DNA from: a virus
DNA length: 27,240 nucleotides
IMG/VR virus record: IMGVR_UViG_3300030108_002354
Location: 1-27,240 of that record
Reading direction: 5' to 3' (one strand)
Below the pieces are notes generated by a model, which was not told the origin of the DNA, did no database searches, and was given only the letters and a program-made list of their open reading frames with translations. Of the stretch, positions 1 through 6,666 are shown one piece after another (position 1 is the first letter of the stretch; every line of letters starts with the position of its first letter). A program made the translations under genes and the position numbers.

Positions 1-14
1 CAGTCTGTAGACTG
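1..14. repeat. Short perfect inverted repeat at window edge
   Basis: CAGTCT, two bases, then AGACTG forms a perfect 6-base-pair palindrome. It lies inside the first codons of a reading frame that runs off the left edge, so it may be chance or a local mRNA hairpin. No T-run follows on either strand, which argues against a terminator. Confidence 0.25.
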
Positions 15-32
15 TTCTCTACATGACACCAT
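1..32 (-). CDS. Start of a further gene of the small-gene operon, cut by window edge
   Basis: An ATG at 32 on the minus strand directly abuts the TGA of the upstream gene (33-35) and stays open for ten codons to the window edge. A GGTG-containing stretch precedes it, like the Shine-Dalgarno sites of the other genes in this operon. Only M-V-S-C-R-E-Q-S-T-D can be read, so no function can be given. The tight spacing matches the pattern of the operon, which is the main reason to believe it. Confidence 0.35.
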   Translation of the reverse strand, partial: MVSCREQSTD

Positions 33-302
33 TCACACCACATGGTTATGTTCCTCAGCATATTTAATCATTGTATCCTTAGCTGATAGATACCTGAGTG
101 AATCATGTATAATACTCCATGCTTTATCACTATCTTTTTTTGTCTTTATATCATTAGTTAAGAATATTATACTTCTTCTTATTAATTCTATTCTTGTCGC
201 GATAGCTCCGTTTAGCATTTCTTTAGGGACTACTACACGTGGCTCCGTGTCGGGATGACGTTTTATGTTTTCTCCCGTTTCGTCATGTTCTGATATGCTC
301 AT
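33..302 (-). CDS. Hypothetical 89-residue protein, small-gene operon
   Basis: I do not recognise this protein. It starts with a hydrophilic, acidic stretch of about 20 residues, followed by a charged helical region (ATRIELIRRSI and onward) with no cysteine pairs and no membrane segment. The start is the ATG at 302, which shares a base with the TAA of the preceding gene (TAATG), and GAGGT lies a few bases upstream as a ribosome binding site. It is therefore translationally coupled to the zinc-ribbon gene before it. In this position a DNA-binding or host-takeover role is common for viral proteins, but nothing in the sequence proves one. Confidence 0.6.
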   Translation of the reverse strand: MSISEHDETGENIKRHPDTEPRVVVPKEMLNGAIATRIELIRRSIIFLTNDIKTKKDSDKAWSIIHDSLRYLSAKDTMIKYAEEHNHVV

Positions 303-532
303 TATTCTACCTCATAACAGCACACGCACAATCCCTTATAGGAATTTATCGCTTGATATTGTGTCATTTCGTAATTGCATTTTTTACAATTATATGTTGT
401 TTGTTGTTTTGACATATACTTACAACTATAACCTAGTATATAAGAACTACTATCATTATTTATGCTTAATAACTCTTTTTCGGGATTTTTGTAGAGCTTT
501 TTTAATTCCCGTTTAGCACTTTCCCAACTCAT
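302..532 (-). CDS. Small zinc-ribbon-like protein
   Basis: This 76-residue protein ends in a CKKC (C-x2-C) pair followed about 20 residues later by CVCC, a spacing typical of a four-cysteine zinc ribbon. The N-terminal half is charged and probably helical (WESAKRELKKLYKNPEKEL). I chose the ATG at 532 because GGTGG lies at ribosome-binding distance before it; a longer reading from the ATG at 556 would add eight residues and overlap the preceding microgene by 11 bases. Zinc ribbons of this size usually bind nucleic acid or a polymerase subunit, but the partner is unknown. The stop overlaps the next start as TAATG. Confidence 0.6.
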   Translation of the reverse strand: MSWESAKRELKKLYKNPEKELLSINNDSSSYILGYSCKYMSKQQTTYNCKKCNYEMTQYQAINSYKGLCVCCYEVE

Positions 533-545
533 TAAACCACCCATT

Positions 546-650
546 TTAAGCCTCATAATAATGTGGAAATTCTGACATATTACAAATAGGACAATAACCT
601 ATTTCACTTTCATAAACTGTATAGCATATTTCACATTCGGTAGTTTTCAT
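546..650 (-). CDS. 34-residue zinc-ribbon microprotein
   Basis: A 35-codon frame encodes a protein with CEIC near the N-terminus and CPIC about 14 residues later, a minimal two-knuckle zinc ribbon. The ATG at 650 overlaps the TAA of the gene before it (TAATG), and GAGGATG upstream gives a Shine-Dalgarno site. Frame, spacing and coupling are the same as for its neighbours, so it is very likely translated although it is too short for common gene-calling cut-offs. It occupies what would otherwise be an empty gap. The function is unknown; a small regulator that contacts RNA polymerase or mRNA is one possibility. Confidence 0.6.
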   Translation of the reverse strand: MKTTECEICYTVYESEIGYCPICNMSEFPHYYEA

Positions 651-769
651 TATTCAGCATCCTCTAAAATATATTCTTCTAATGCCTGTAAGCGGAGATA
701 AGAATTGTTTATTTGTTTTGTTATCTTTTCAAACTGCATTCTTATATATTTTTTATGATAGTCTCTCAT
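650..769 (-). CDS. 39-residue helical microprotein
   Basis: This 40-codon frame starts at an ATG that overlaps the TGA of the preceding gene (ATGA, 766-769) and stops in a TAATG overlap with the zinc-ribbon microgene. AAAGGTGG precedes the start. The product is charged and predicted by eye to be one long helix (MRDYHKKYIRMQFEKITKQ, then LRLQALEEYILEDAE), with leucines and aromatics spaced as in a short coiled coil. I recognise no family. Being bracketed by two coupled genes makes it likely to be real. Confidence 0.55.
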   Translation of the reverse strand: MRDYHKKYIRMQFEKITKQINNSYLRLQALEEYILEDAE

Positions 770-981
770 TTATTCCACCTTTCTAAATTCATATGATGTA
801 AATGTCCTTCTATCTTTTTTAGAATATTTGTACTGTCATCTATTGCGTGTTCTATTTGGCTTGTAGCATCTACTAATGAATAAAGCGCATATGCAATTAA
901 ATATGTATCTAGTTTACATTCTTCACTTTCTAGTGCATGGTCTGCCAATTCGTGTAGCTTATCAAATTTAGAATAATTCAT
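766..981 (-). CDS. Hypothetical 71-residue acidic helical protein
   Basis: An all-helical, mildly acidic protein with no cysteine pairs beyond a single Cys and no membrane segment. Hydrophobic residues recur at helical spacing (DKLHELADHALE, YLIAYALYSLVDA), which suggests a small helical bundle. The ATG at 981 sits immediately after the TAA of the upstream gene, with AAAGGTGA as ribosome binding site. I do not recognise the family. It belongs to the same coupled unit as the NGWTNRETW-family gene. Confidence 0.6.
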   Translation of the reverse strand: MNYSKFDKLHELADHALESEECKLDTYLIAYALYSLVDATSQIEHAIDDSTNILKKIEGHLHHMNLERWNK

Positions 982-1230
982 TTATTCACCTTTTATGGCT
1001 TTTAACATATTCTCAAATTCTACTTCAATTTCTTCCTCAGTTTGAAAGTGTTGTTTTAACTGAGTCCAGTCTATACTATGAAAGCTAATCATATCACCCC
1101 AAAATCCATCTATATCATAATACTCAGATTCTAACATATCTTTAATATAATCAACATCTTCTATAGATTCAGGGTTGTACCACAAATTAACTAACCATGT
1201 TTCTCTATTTGTCCATCCATTATAAGACAT
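982..1230 (-). CDS. NGWTNRETW-family small viral protein
   Basis: The N-terminus MSYNGWTNRETWLVNLWYN carries a signature I recognise from small proteins of many tailed phages and viruses, where it is a domain of unknown function. The remaining 60 residues are acidic and aromatic-rich (FWGDMISFHSIDWTQLKQHF). The start at 1230 overlaps the previous stop as TAATG, with GAGGAAG as Shine-Dalgarno site. In other viruses such genes sit among early or accessory genes, as here. No biochemical role is established as far as I know. Confidence 0.75.
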   Translation of the reverse strand: MSYNGWTNRETWLVNLWYNPESIEDVDYIKDMLESEYYDIDGFWGDMISFHSIDWTQLKQHFQTEEEIEVEFENMLKAIKGE

Positions 1231-1496
1231 TATTCTTCCTCACTTGAATCTTGTTTAAAGTATTCTGGCAATGCTTCTCTAATATGCATATCTAAATCTA
1301 TATAATCAATATCATATCCGTCCTTACATATAGTAACTGTTAGTTCGTCGCCATAACTATCAGTTTCTAGTATTGGTTCGTCGCAATACATATGTATATC
1401 CTCATATAGTATATATTCTCTTAATTGCTCTATGAATGCGTTTAACATTTCATAGGCTTGTTGCTTGCTTATATCTGTCTTTTGACTTTCTGACAT
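1230..1496 (-). CDS. First gene of the leftward early operon; acidic hypothetical
   Basis: This 88-residue protein is strongly acidic, rich in Asp, Glu and Tyr (YILYEDIHMYCDEP, DGYDIDYIDLDMHI) and ends in SSEEE. Such composition resembles DNA-mimic and anti-host proteins, but that is only a resemblance. It heads the operon: the TATA box at 1519-1527 is centred 27 bases before the ATG at 1496, so the transcript probably starts at or next to the ATG and is leaderless. All later genes of the unit carry Shine-Dalgarno sites and overlap their neighbours. Confidence 0.65.
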   Translation of the reverse strand: MSESQKTDISKQQAYEMLNAFIEQLREYILYEDIHMYCDEPILETDSYGDELTVTICKDGYDIDYIDLDMHIREALPEYFKQDSSEEE

Positions 1497-1518
1497 ATAC
1501 CTACATTGTAGAGCTTGC

Positions 1519-1527
1519 TATATATAA
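1519..1527 (-). promoter_or_regulatory. Archaeal TATA box for the leftward small-gene operon
   Basis: On the minus strand the box reads TTATATATA, preceded by an A-rich stretch (AGAAAA) as expected of a BRE. Its centre lies 27 bases upstream of the ATG at 1496, which places the expected start of transcription at the start codon. A bacterial -10 box would instead sit within about 10 bases of the transcript start. Confidence 0.6.
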
Positions 1528-1557
1528 TTTTCTATAGATGTTTTTATGTACTTTCTT

Positions 1558-1646
1558 GTGAGTAAACAGTCAAAAACGCGTAGCTACTCACTTTTGGGTA
1601 CTACAGGCCATGTATTTAACCCATAGGAAAAGTGCCAAAAATGGCC
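1558..1646. promoter_or_regulatory. Inverted repeats between divergent promoters, candidate operators
   Basis: Between the two outward-facing TATA boxes lie GTGAGTA (1558-1564) and its exact complement TACTCAC (1585-1591), an overlapping palindrome GTAGCTAC (1580-1587), and a wider pair GGCCAT (1607-1612) and ATGGCC (1641-1646). No credible gene fits in 1497-1685. Repeats in this position are typical operators where one regulator controls both directions, but no binding protein can be assigned. Confidence 0.4.
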
Positions 1647-1656
1647 CTCCCATAGC

Positions 1657-1666
1657 CTTATATATG
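1657..1666 (+). promoter_or_regulatory. Archaeal TATA box for the rightward small-gene operon
   Basis: CTTATATATG contains TTATATAT (1658-1665), centred 24-25 bases before the ATG at 1686. This matches a leaderless archaeal transcript. It faces away from the TATA box at 1519-1527. Confidence 0.6.
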
Positions 1667-1685
1667 ATATTGTATGTCTTAAAGT

Positions 1686-1928
1686 ATGTCAAACAACAAG
1701 AAGACACAAAAGAAGCAAGCTAAACCTAACAAGTTTACTATACTCTCAATCGAAGAGCGAAACAACATGAGTCTTGATGAACTAGAAGAACATTATACTC
1801 ATTACCTAAAGAAACAATCTAACTACTACGAAAAGTATAAAGTTATACAAACATATAACAAGTATACTACACAGATACTAGAAGTTAAAAGACAGATTGA
1901 AATAGAAAAAGAGTGGAGAAAAAAATGA
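1686..1928 (+). CDS. Basic coiled-coil-like hypothetical protein
   Basis: An 80-residue protein with a Lys/Gln-rich N-terminus (NNKKTQKKQAKPNK) and a long charged helix rich in Tyr, Lys and Glu (ERNNMSLDELEEHYTHYL onward) that looks like a coiled coil. It is the first gene of the rightward operon and its ATG lies 24-25 bases after a TATA box, so it is probably read from a leaderless message. The TGA overlaps the next ATG (ATGA). I recognise no family. The basic tail could contact nucleic acid. Confidence 0.6.
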   Translation: MSNNKKTQKKQAKPNKFTILSIEERNNMSLDELEEHYTHYLKKQSNYYEKYKVIQTYNKYTTQILEVKRQIEIEKEWRKK

Positions 1929-2152
1929 TTAAAACCGTTACAATCAAGCTTGGCGCCACTACTCCTACCGCAAAGAACTTCGAGTCTGCTAGAGCCGATA
2001 TAGAAACTACATACAGCATTCCTGATGATGTTGCAATGGACCTAGAGAAATCTATGGATATGCATGATAAAGAAATGAGACGTGCAAAGATATTCCTTAC
2101 GCAAGCGTTAAGGGCTGTTAAAGATGAACTGGATGGTAAAGATGGCCACTAG
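1925..2152 (+). CDS. Hypothetical 75-residue protein, rightward operon
   Basis: I place the start at the ATG at 1925, which overlaps the upstream TGA (ATGA) and has GGAG six bases before it; a GTG at 1913 would add four residues (MEKK) but lacks this arrangement. The protein begins with a beta-like stretch (MIKTVTIKLGATTPTAKNF) and continues with helices (PDDVAMDLEKSMDMHDKEM, RRAKIFLTQALRAVKDEL). No cysteine pairs, no membrane segment and no family that I recognise. Confidence 0.55.
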   Translation: MIKTVTIKLGATTPTAKNFESARADIETTYSIPDDVAMDLEKSMDMHDKEMRRAKIFLTQALRAVKDELDGKDGH

Positions 2153-2372
2153 GATGGTACAGGTTAATTCGCTTGCTGTTGCAAATAGATGGCTAAGTCA
2201 AATGAAAGAGGACTATCACCCTAATCATCACAAGAGATTGGGCATATGGGAAAGACCTAGACAAGGATATGGCAGGAAAGGCTACACTCATACTGATAGT
2301 ATGATATATATTGTAGGCCATTCCAAAGCCGTAGAAATCAAAGTAAGTCACCTAGGTAAACGTATAGCTTAA
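2142..2372 (+). CDS. Hypothetical basic protein, rightward operon
   Basis: About 76 residues, basic and rich in His, Arg and Tyr (KEDYHPNHHKRLGIWERP, GYGRKGYTHTDSM), ending with a beta-like segment (MIYIVGHSKAVEIKVSHLG). The start is uncertain: ATG at 2124, 2142 or 2154 are all in frame. I favour 2142, which follows GGATGG and overlaps the upstream gene by 11 bases, while 2154 lies directly after the upstream stop. No known family is recognised. The composition would suit an RNA- or DNA-binding protein. Confidence 0.5.
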   Translation: MATRMVQVNSLAVANRWLSQMKEDYHPNHHKRLGIWERPRQGYGRKGYTHTDSMIYIVGHSKAVEIKVSHLGKRIA

Positions 2373-2373
2373 C

Positions 2374-2383
2374 CTTTTAAGGA
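2374..2383 (+). promoter_or_regulatory. Weak TATA-like palindrome before the 31-residue microgene
   Basis: CCTTTTAAGG is a perfect 10-base palindrome centred 24 bases before the ATG at 2402, the same spacing as the clear TATA boxes in this window. TTTTAA is a poor TATA match, so this may be an internal promoter, an operator or chance. Confidence 0.25.
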
Positions 2384-2401
2384 CGGGACTTATTACCACT
2401 T

Positions 2402-2497
2402 ATGGAGAATAGAGTCGTAGGAGAGCTACGGACGAGCTTAGGTTTCTCGTGGACTTTCAACAAAAATTTTGAGAAACTAACGGTTGGGCTACATTGA
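2402..2497 (+). CDS. 31-residue microprotein coupled to a TTG-start gene
   Basis: A short frame (MENRVVGELRTSLGFSWTF and onward) fills the gap between two larger genes and ends in CATTGA, where its TGA overlaps the TTG start of the next gene. The frame is mixed in composition with no recognisable motif. The same DNA holds two hairpins: GTCGTAG with CTACGGAC around 2416-2436, and GTTTCTC with GAGAAAC around 2441-2476. A structured RNA or leader element is therefore an alternative reading. The coupling overlap is the best evidence for translation. Confidence 0.4.
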   Translation: MENRVVGELRTSLGFSWTFNKNFEKLTVGLH

Positions 2498-2694
2498 ACA
2501 CTCCAGCTAAGTACATTGTTATTCAATGCCCTAAATGCTATGCATATAGAGCAGGAGAAGACAAACATAAATCATGGAAATGCTACCGATGTAATTATAG
2601 TATGAATAGAAAGAACACTAGAATACAAGGAAGACCAGACAACCCTGCTGAAGTTATGGAAATTATTAGATTACTAAAAGAAGATAAGATATAA
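2494..2694 (+). CDS. Zinc-ribbon protein with TTG start
   Basis: The 66-residue protein has CPKC at residues 12-15 and CYRC at about 29-32, separated by a basic stretch that includes YRAGEDKHKSWK. This is a classic four-cysteine zinc ribbon as found in many small archaeal proteins. The C-terminal half (GRPDNPAEVMEIIRLLKEDK) looks like a short helix. The start is TTG at 2494, supported by overlap with the preceding TGA; the next in-frame ATG falls between the two cysteine pairs and would break the ribbon. Likely nucleic-acid-binding; its partner is unknown. It ends the rightward unit and faces the hub gene tail to tail. Confidence 0.65.
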   Translation: MNTPAKYIVIQCPKCYAYRAGEDKHKSWKCYRCNYSMNRKNTRIQGRPDNPAEVMEIIRLLKEDKI

Positions 2695-2696
2695 GT

Positions 2697-2832
2697 CACA
2701 CACACCTTTGTTTCCACTGGAACTTTCTACTAATGTATAAAACAACCACAGACGATTCGACGGCTTATTAGTATATCTAATAATATTGTTAGATATATAT
2801 TATATTCTCCAGTGGAAATGAAGGTGTCTGTG
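2697..2832. repeat. 24-base imperfect inverted repeat between convergent genes
   Basis: Arm one (2697-2720) ends in TTTCCACTGG and arm two (2809-2832) begins with CCAGTGGAAA; the outer parts, built on CACACCTTTG and GAAGGTGTCTGTG, also pair with few mismatches. The arms enclose 88 bases that contain a second hairpin. The element spans nearly all of the space between the ends of the rightward operon (2694) and the late operon (2834). Read as RNA from either strand it could form a long stem, which suits a bidirectional terminator or a processing site. Confidence 0.6.
2772..2797. terminator. Candidate bidirectional terminator hairpin
   Basis: TATATCTAA, an eight-base loop and TTAGATATA form a perfect nine-pair stem nested inside the larger inverted repeat. 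It lies between convergent genes, where a terminator is expected for both strands. The stem is AT-only and no long T-run follows, so it is not a classical bacterial terminator. Archaeal termination depends mainly on T-rich tracts, so the call is tentative. Confidence 0.35.
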
Positions 2833-2833
2833 T

Positions 2834-3940
2834 CTATCTATCAGTAGGTTCTTTTAATATATCGATAAACTCTTGGAAAGTTACTTTTGATTGTCCTACT
2901 TGATATGTTGTTTTGATAGTTTCTTCAAAACTAATTTCGTAATTGACAATTGTTTTAATGTCATCTTTAGGTAAAGAAGGTAAATCAAATTTTATTAAAT
3001 CTCCTAAATCTAAATTGTCATGGTTAGCTAAAGACACCACATAACTTACTGTTGGTTCTTTGAAATTATTCAACACTGAATACGCTACATTCTCTAATTC
3101 ATTTTTATCACTAGAGGGATATGATAAGAAATTGCCAATCACTCCATATTTTGTCTGACTTCCAAAGTCCTCTAACTGTGCAAAAATTGTTTCATCATCT
3201 TTACTTACTACTGTAATTGCATTTATGATTCTTGTCGTGTCAATCTGAGACACAACACTTTCATCAACGATATTTTTATTTTGCTCAGACAAAGTAACTG
3301 CAGGGTATGCTAAATTGTAATCAGGGTCAGGTAAAAAGAAATCCATAACTGTACCATCACGAATCGCATATTGCCACTGTTTGATTGTATTAACTGGGTG
3401 TCGGTCATCATTTACTAAAACTTTCATTTCATTAAAACAAGCATCAATAAATTCTTTTCTAGTTTTCCATCCAAACAAATCCATGTTCTTTGTAATAAAT
3501 ATACCTGAGCCACGAGTTAATCTGGAAACGTCTATACCTTTGTAATCACACGCCCTGGCTGCTGCAAAGTACAAATCTTCACCTATGTAATCTTGTGCAT
3601 CGAATTTTACATATTGAGATTCTGCAAGAAATGTAGTGTAATCTAAAGCAGTAAATGTAGAAACTGTGTTTCCTGGATTTATATTTTTAATAATACCTAT
3701 AAATGTTTTGTCATCATTAAATATATTTTTGTCAGGTATACCGCGCCCAAAATTTACTTCAACTTTAGCTCCAAGCCTACAATGCTCCAAAGCTTCTTTA
3801 CCAGCAAATGAACAAGTAAACGAGCGTGCGCCATTAACACCATGTTGTATTTTTGCGCCCGTCGTTGTCAATAAAAATATGTCATCAATCTTTACAACTA
3901 AATAAAGAGACTCTGGAAATACTTGATTAAAAATACCCAT
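2834..3940 (-). CDS. Tail hub / baseplate protein (gp27/XkdQ-like)
   Basis: A 368-residue soluble protein made of beta-rich domains, with a first part (VKIDDIFLLTTTGAKIQHG, FTCSFAGKEALEHC) and a later SVVSQIDTTRIINAITVVSKDD stretch that resemble phage tail hub proteins of the XkdQ/gp27/late-control-D type. These form the trimeric ring below the tail tube. It is the last gene of the virion operon and follows the tape measure and a large Ig/PKD-type tail protein, the place where hub genes are usually found. Its ATG at 3940 overlaps the upstream stop as TAATG. No lysozyme or peptidase domain is fused, unlike many bacterial hubs, which fits a host without peptidoglycan. Confidence 0.6.
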   Translation of the reverse strand: MGIFNQVFPESLYLVVKIDDIFLLTTTGAKIQHGVNGARSFTCSFAGKEALEHCRLGAKVEVNFGRGIPDKNIFNDDKTFIGIIKNINPGNTVSTFTALDYTTFLAESQYVKFDAQDYIGEDLYFAAARACDYKGIDVSRLTRGSGIFITKNMDLFGWKTRKEFIDACFNEMKVLVNDDRHPVNTIKQWQYAIRDGTVMDFFLPDPDYNLAYPAVTLSEQNKNIVDESVVSQIDTTRIINAITVVSKDDETIFAQLEDFGSQTKYGVIGNFLSYPSSDKNELENVAYSVLNNFKEPTVSYVVSLANHDNLDLGDLIKFDLPSLPKDDIKTIVNYEISFEETIKTTYQVGQSKVTFQEFIDILKEPTDR

Positions 3941-6666
3941 TAACCAATCAACTCGCCTATGATTACAAAATTCAACGATGCAGTGTATTCAGAGGCCATT
4001 GAAGGGTCTTTATTGATTGTGCCATCCACTAAACGCATTCTTAATTGTTTATATGCATCACTCGGTACATCTATACTTTTTGCGTCAATTGTGGCCCATT
4101 GATACCTGCCCCCTTCAACTAGATTCCATATCTTTCTGTACCCTCTTTGAGAAAGCATTCTAACGTTGATTGTAAGCCCTGGAGTTCCCATCTTAGTCCT
4201 TGTGCTACCCACAGGATATAAGTCGCCTCCTAACGCCATTAAACTAGCAATTCCACCTGACCTTCTGATAGTTGAACCTAATAGAGCTATATGATTACCA
4301 TCAGTCTCTGTGTCAAAATCTAACGTGTTATATTCTTCACTAACAAATTTAACAGTTTGTGTAACAAAGGAAGAGGTTTGATAAGTATGTGAAGATGCCT
4401 GTGGCGTTACTCCAGCTTGTCTTACCGCTAATGTTACGACTGGGGCGTTGTCTGCAAACGATGCAATAGGAAGTGTCGGACCATTTACTTTGTAAATCTC
4501 AACACCAGCGTCATTTGATTCGTCTACTAAATCTTCATTGACTGTGATTGTATCTGCCGTAACTGCAGACACTGTAAAGAATCCGTTGTTGGCTGCATCT
4601 GCTACGGCTCCATTTACCCAAATGGTGTCCCCAGGGACAAATCCACTAGTCAAAAACGAACCTGCCGTATCTCTGTGAATAGTTTTGGCACTAGCGCTAA
4701 AGTCTACTTGAATACCTGTTACCTCAACGTAACCTCCCCAAGCATCAGTATTTTTAGCAGCTCTAATTTTGTTGTTGATTATATTCCCGCTTGAGTCTGT
4801 TAGTGTATAAACAGCTCCTGCCGTAGCATCGGTAGAATCTAAAGAAGTAACTACAACAAAATCGACTGATTTAAATAAAGCTGAAGTAGGGTCAGAAAAT
4901 GACTCGGCGTTTGTGTCAGGGTTTGGTGACAATTCAACAAATACTTGTTCATATCTGTCAAAAGTGTTTGAAGTATCCGCCACATCTGAGCCATCAGCAG
5001 CTACAGATTTCTTACCATACACTCTAATAACAGTGTTTTCGCAACCTGCAGTGTTACATTTTAACTGAATTGCCTTTGATGAATCATTAAACATACTGTT
5101 GTCATTGTCCGTAGGAAACGTTGTAACTGGTGTGCTGCTATCATGCTTGAACTTGTAAGCCCAAAGCTGTTTATCACTACCAATAGGATAACTGTGAGAA
5201 GCTGATAAAGTAACGACTGAAAATTCATCGGCATATTTTGCCCTTACTGCAACATCTCTACTTGCTCTCAACACAGCCACAGGGTCAGAGTTGACAATGC
5301 CTCTTGATGCTGCTTGAACAAAATCACTTCTAAATCCTTTGTCATCTATAACACATACATTTACATTGTATGTACCTGCTTTGTCATATGTGTGTTTGAC
5401 AGTAACCGATGAAGCTGGAGCGTCAAGTGTTACAATAGTAAAATCGTTAATGTCCTCACTAGCTGCGCTTCCAGCACCGTCCCAATTTACACCAAATTTC
5501 ACAAAGTTTTTAGCTGTGCTATCGCTGTCTCCCACAATACCATTTATGGTGAGTGTTAATTCTTGGCCAATTGCAGTGCCTGCAGACAAACTTGCAGTGC
5601 ATTCCATACGTGCATGAGACACAGCATTACTCATTGTTCTATTTTTTACAGTGTTAACTCCATGTTCGCCTGTCGCAGAATTATCCATTGCATAAACTAC
5701 TAAAAAATCAGTTTCGCCAGTATCATTCAAAAAAGTTCCACTTATATCGTTGTCTGCTTGTTTAAACACTCCAGTTGAAAATGCATTGCCTGTAGTAATA
5801 ATAGTTCGATTACTAGAGGTATAATTTACGCCTTCTTTATTATCAACAGTATCAAAGCCATCATGCTTCCAAATAGTTGCAAAACTAGTAACATCAAGCT
5901 CGCTCGGCTTTGTGGTCATCGTAACTACTGCACTTCTAAAGTCAGTATCAGCTTCAAGTTTAATAACAGGAGCAGACGGCGCTGGGTCTTCAAAGTGTAA
6001 TATCATATCAATAAAATTATTTGTAGTTCTATTAGTGTAACCACCTGTAGATGTATCAACTTCAATAAATTCATTTTGGTCTTCTGCCGCAGAATCTTTC
6101 CTAATAACAAGATTGAATTTATCACCAAATTTTAAATTTCGAGATTTAAAATAATTTTGTAAATCTAATGTAAAAGTACCAATAGTATGAGGTCTAAAAT
6201 ATGCATAATGTTCATCTTCAATCACTCCTGTATCAACAATATCTGTCGCACTCGAATCATCAGTGCCGTTATACCATTTTTTTACTACAGTAGTTCCACT
6301 AGTATCAAAATCAACTCCTGTGTATCCTGGCGTGCCTTCTTGTTCAGTGGGGAAATTTCTAGTCTCGCCTTCTTTGATAGATTGAACTACATAATATTCA
6401 TTGTCTGTGTCAGCCCTAGTCAAGGTAAATTGTAATGAAATATTAGTTAAAGTAAGATTTGCATCAGTAACTCCTGCACCATAAATATCTTCTTTAGTTG
6501 GAAGTTGACCATATAATATAGTAACATAATCGTGAGGATTTGTTTCATTTCCTGCTTTGAAACCTACAAGGCTATTAAGCGGAGTATCACTACTCAGTAC
6601 TCTCGATGTGAAAGAGCCTGTAGAATGTGCGCCACTTGGGTCAAATGTAACTGTATGAACTGGCAT
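3940..6666 (-). CDS. Large tail-tip protein with Ig/PKD-like domains
   Basis: At 908 residues this is a string of beta-sandwich-like domains. A PKD-type motif is visible around residues 400-450 (HTYDKAGTYNVNVCVIDDKG), followed by a second related domain to about residue 560. The N-terminal 110 residues (MPVHTVTFDPSGAHSTGSF) and the C-terminal 150 residues look different from the middle; the C-terminus ends in a strand-rich fold that could attach to the tail. Position between tape measure and hub is that of a distal tail protein, so I infer a distal-tail protein enlarged by adhesion domains. It has no signal peptide or membrane segment. Start and stop overlap neighbours as TAATG, implying stoichiometric translation with the tail genes. 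Confidence 0.6.
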   Translation of the reverse strand: MPVHTVTFDPSGAHSTGSFTSRVLSSDTPLNSLVGFKAGNETNPHDYVTILYGQLPTKEDIYGAGVTDANLTLTNISLQFTLTRADTDNEYYVVQSIKEGETRNFPTEQEGTPGYTGVDFDTSGTTVVKKWYNGTDDSSATDIVDTGVIEDEHYAYFRPHTIGTFTLDLQNYFKSRNLKFGDKFNLVIRKDSAAEDQNEFIEVDTSTGGYTNRTTNNFIDMILHFEDPAPSAPVIKLEADTDFRSAVVTMTTKPSELDVTSFATIWKHDGFDTVDNKEGVNYTSSNRTIITTGNAFSTGVFKQADNDISGTFLNDTGETDFLVVYAMDNSATGEHGVNTVKNRTMSNAVSHARMECTASLSAGTAIGQELTLTINGIVGDSDSTAKNFVKFGVNWDGAGSAASEDINDFTIVTLDAPASSVTVKHTYDKAGTYNVNVCVIDDKGFRSDFVQAASRGIVNSDPVAVLRASRDVAVRAKYADEFSVVTLSASHSYPIGSDKQLWAYKFKHDSSTPVTTFPTDNDNSMFNDSSKAIQLKCNTAGCENTVIRVYGKKSVAADGSDVADTSNTFDRYEQVFVELSPNPDTNAESFSDPTSALFKSVDFVVVTSLDSTDATAGAVYTLTDSSGNIINNKIRAAKNTDAWGGYVEVTGIQVDFSASAKTIHRDTAGSFLTSGFVPGDTIWVNGAVADAANNGFFTVSAVTADTITVNEDLVDESNDAGVEIYKVNGPTLPIASFADNAPVVTLAVRQAGVTPQASSHTYQTSSFVTQTVKFVSEEYNTLDFDTETDGNHIALLGSTIRRSGGIASLMALGGDLYPVGSTRTKMGTPGLTINVRMLSQRGYRKIWNLVEGGRYQWATIDAKSIDVPSDAYKQLRMRLVDGTINKDPSMASEYTASLNFVIIGELIG

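Noticed and set aside
2377-2568. Minus-strand open frame of 63 codons with a hydrophobic, Cys- and Ser-rich product
   Set aside because: It lies opposite the TTG-start zinc-ribbon gene and the coupled microgene, has no ribosome binding site pattern and looks like the reverse of a coding region.
2741-2770. GATTCGA-containing stretch that recalls a tRNA T-loop
   Set aside because: The flanking bases do not form a five-pair T-stem, and no acceptor or anticodon stem can be built around it.
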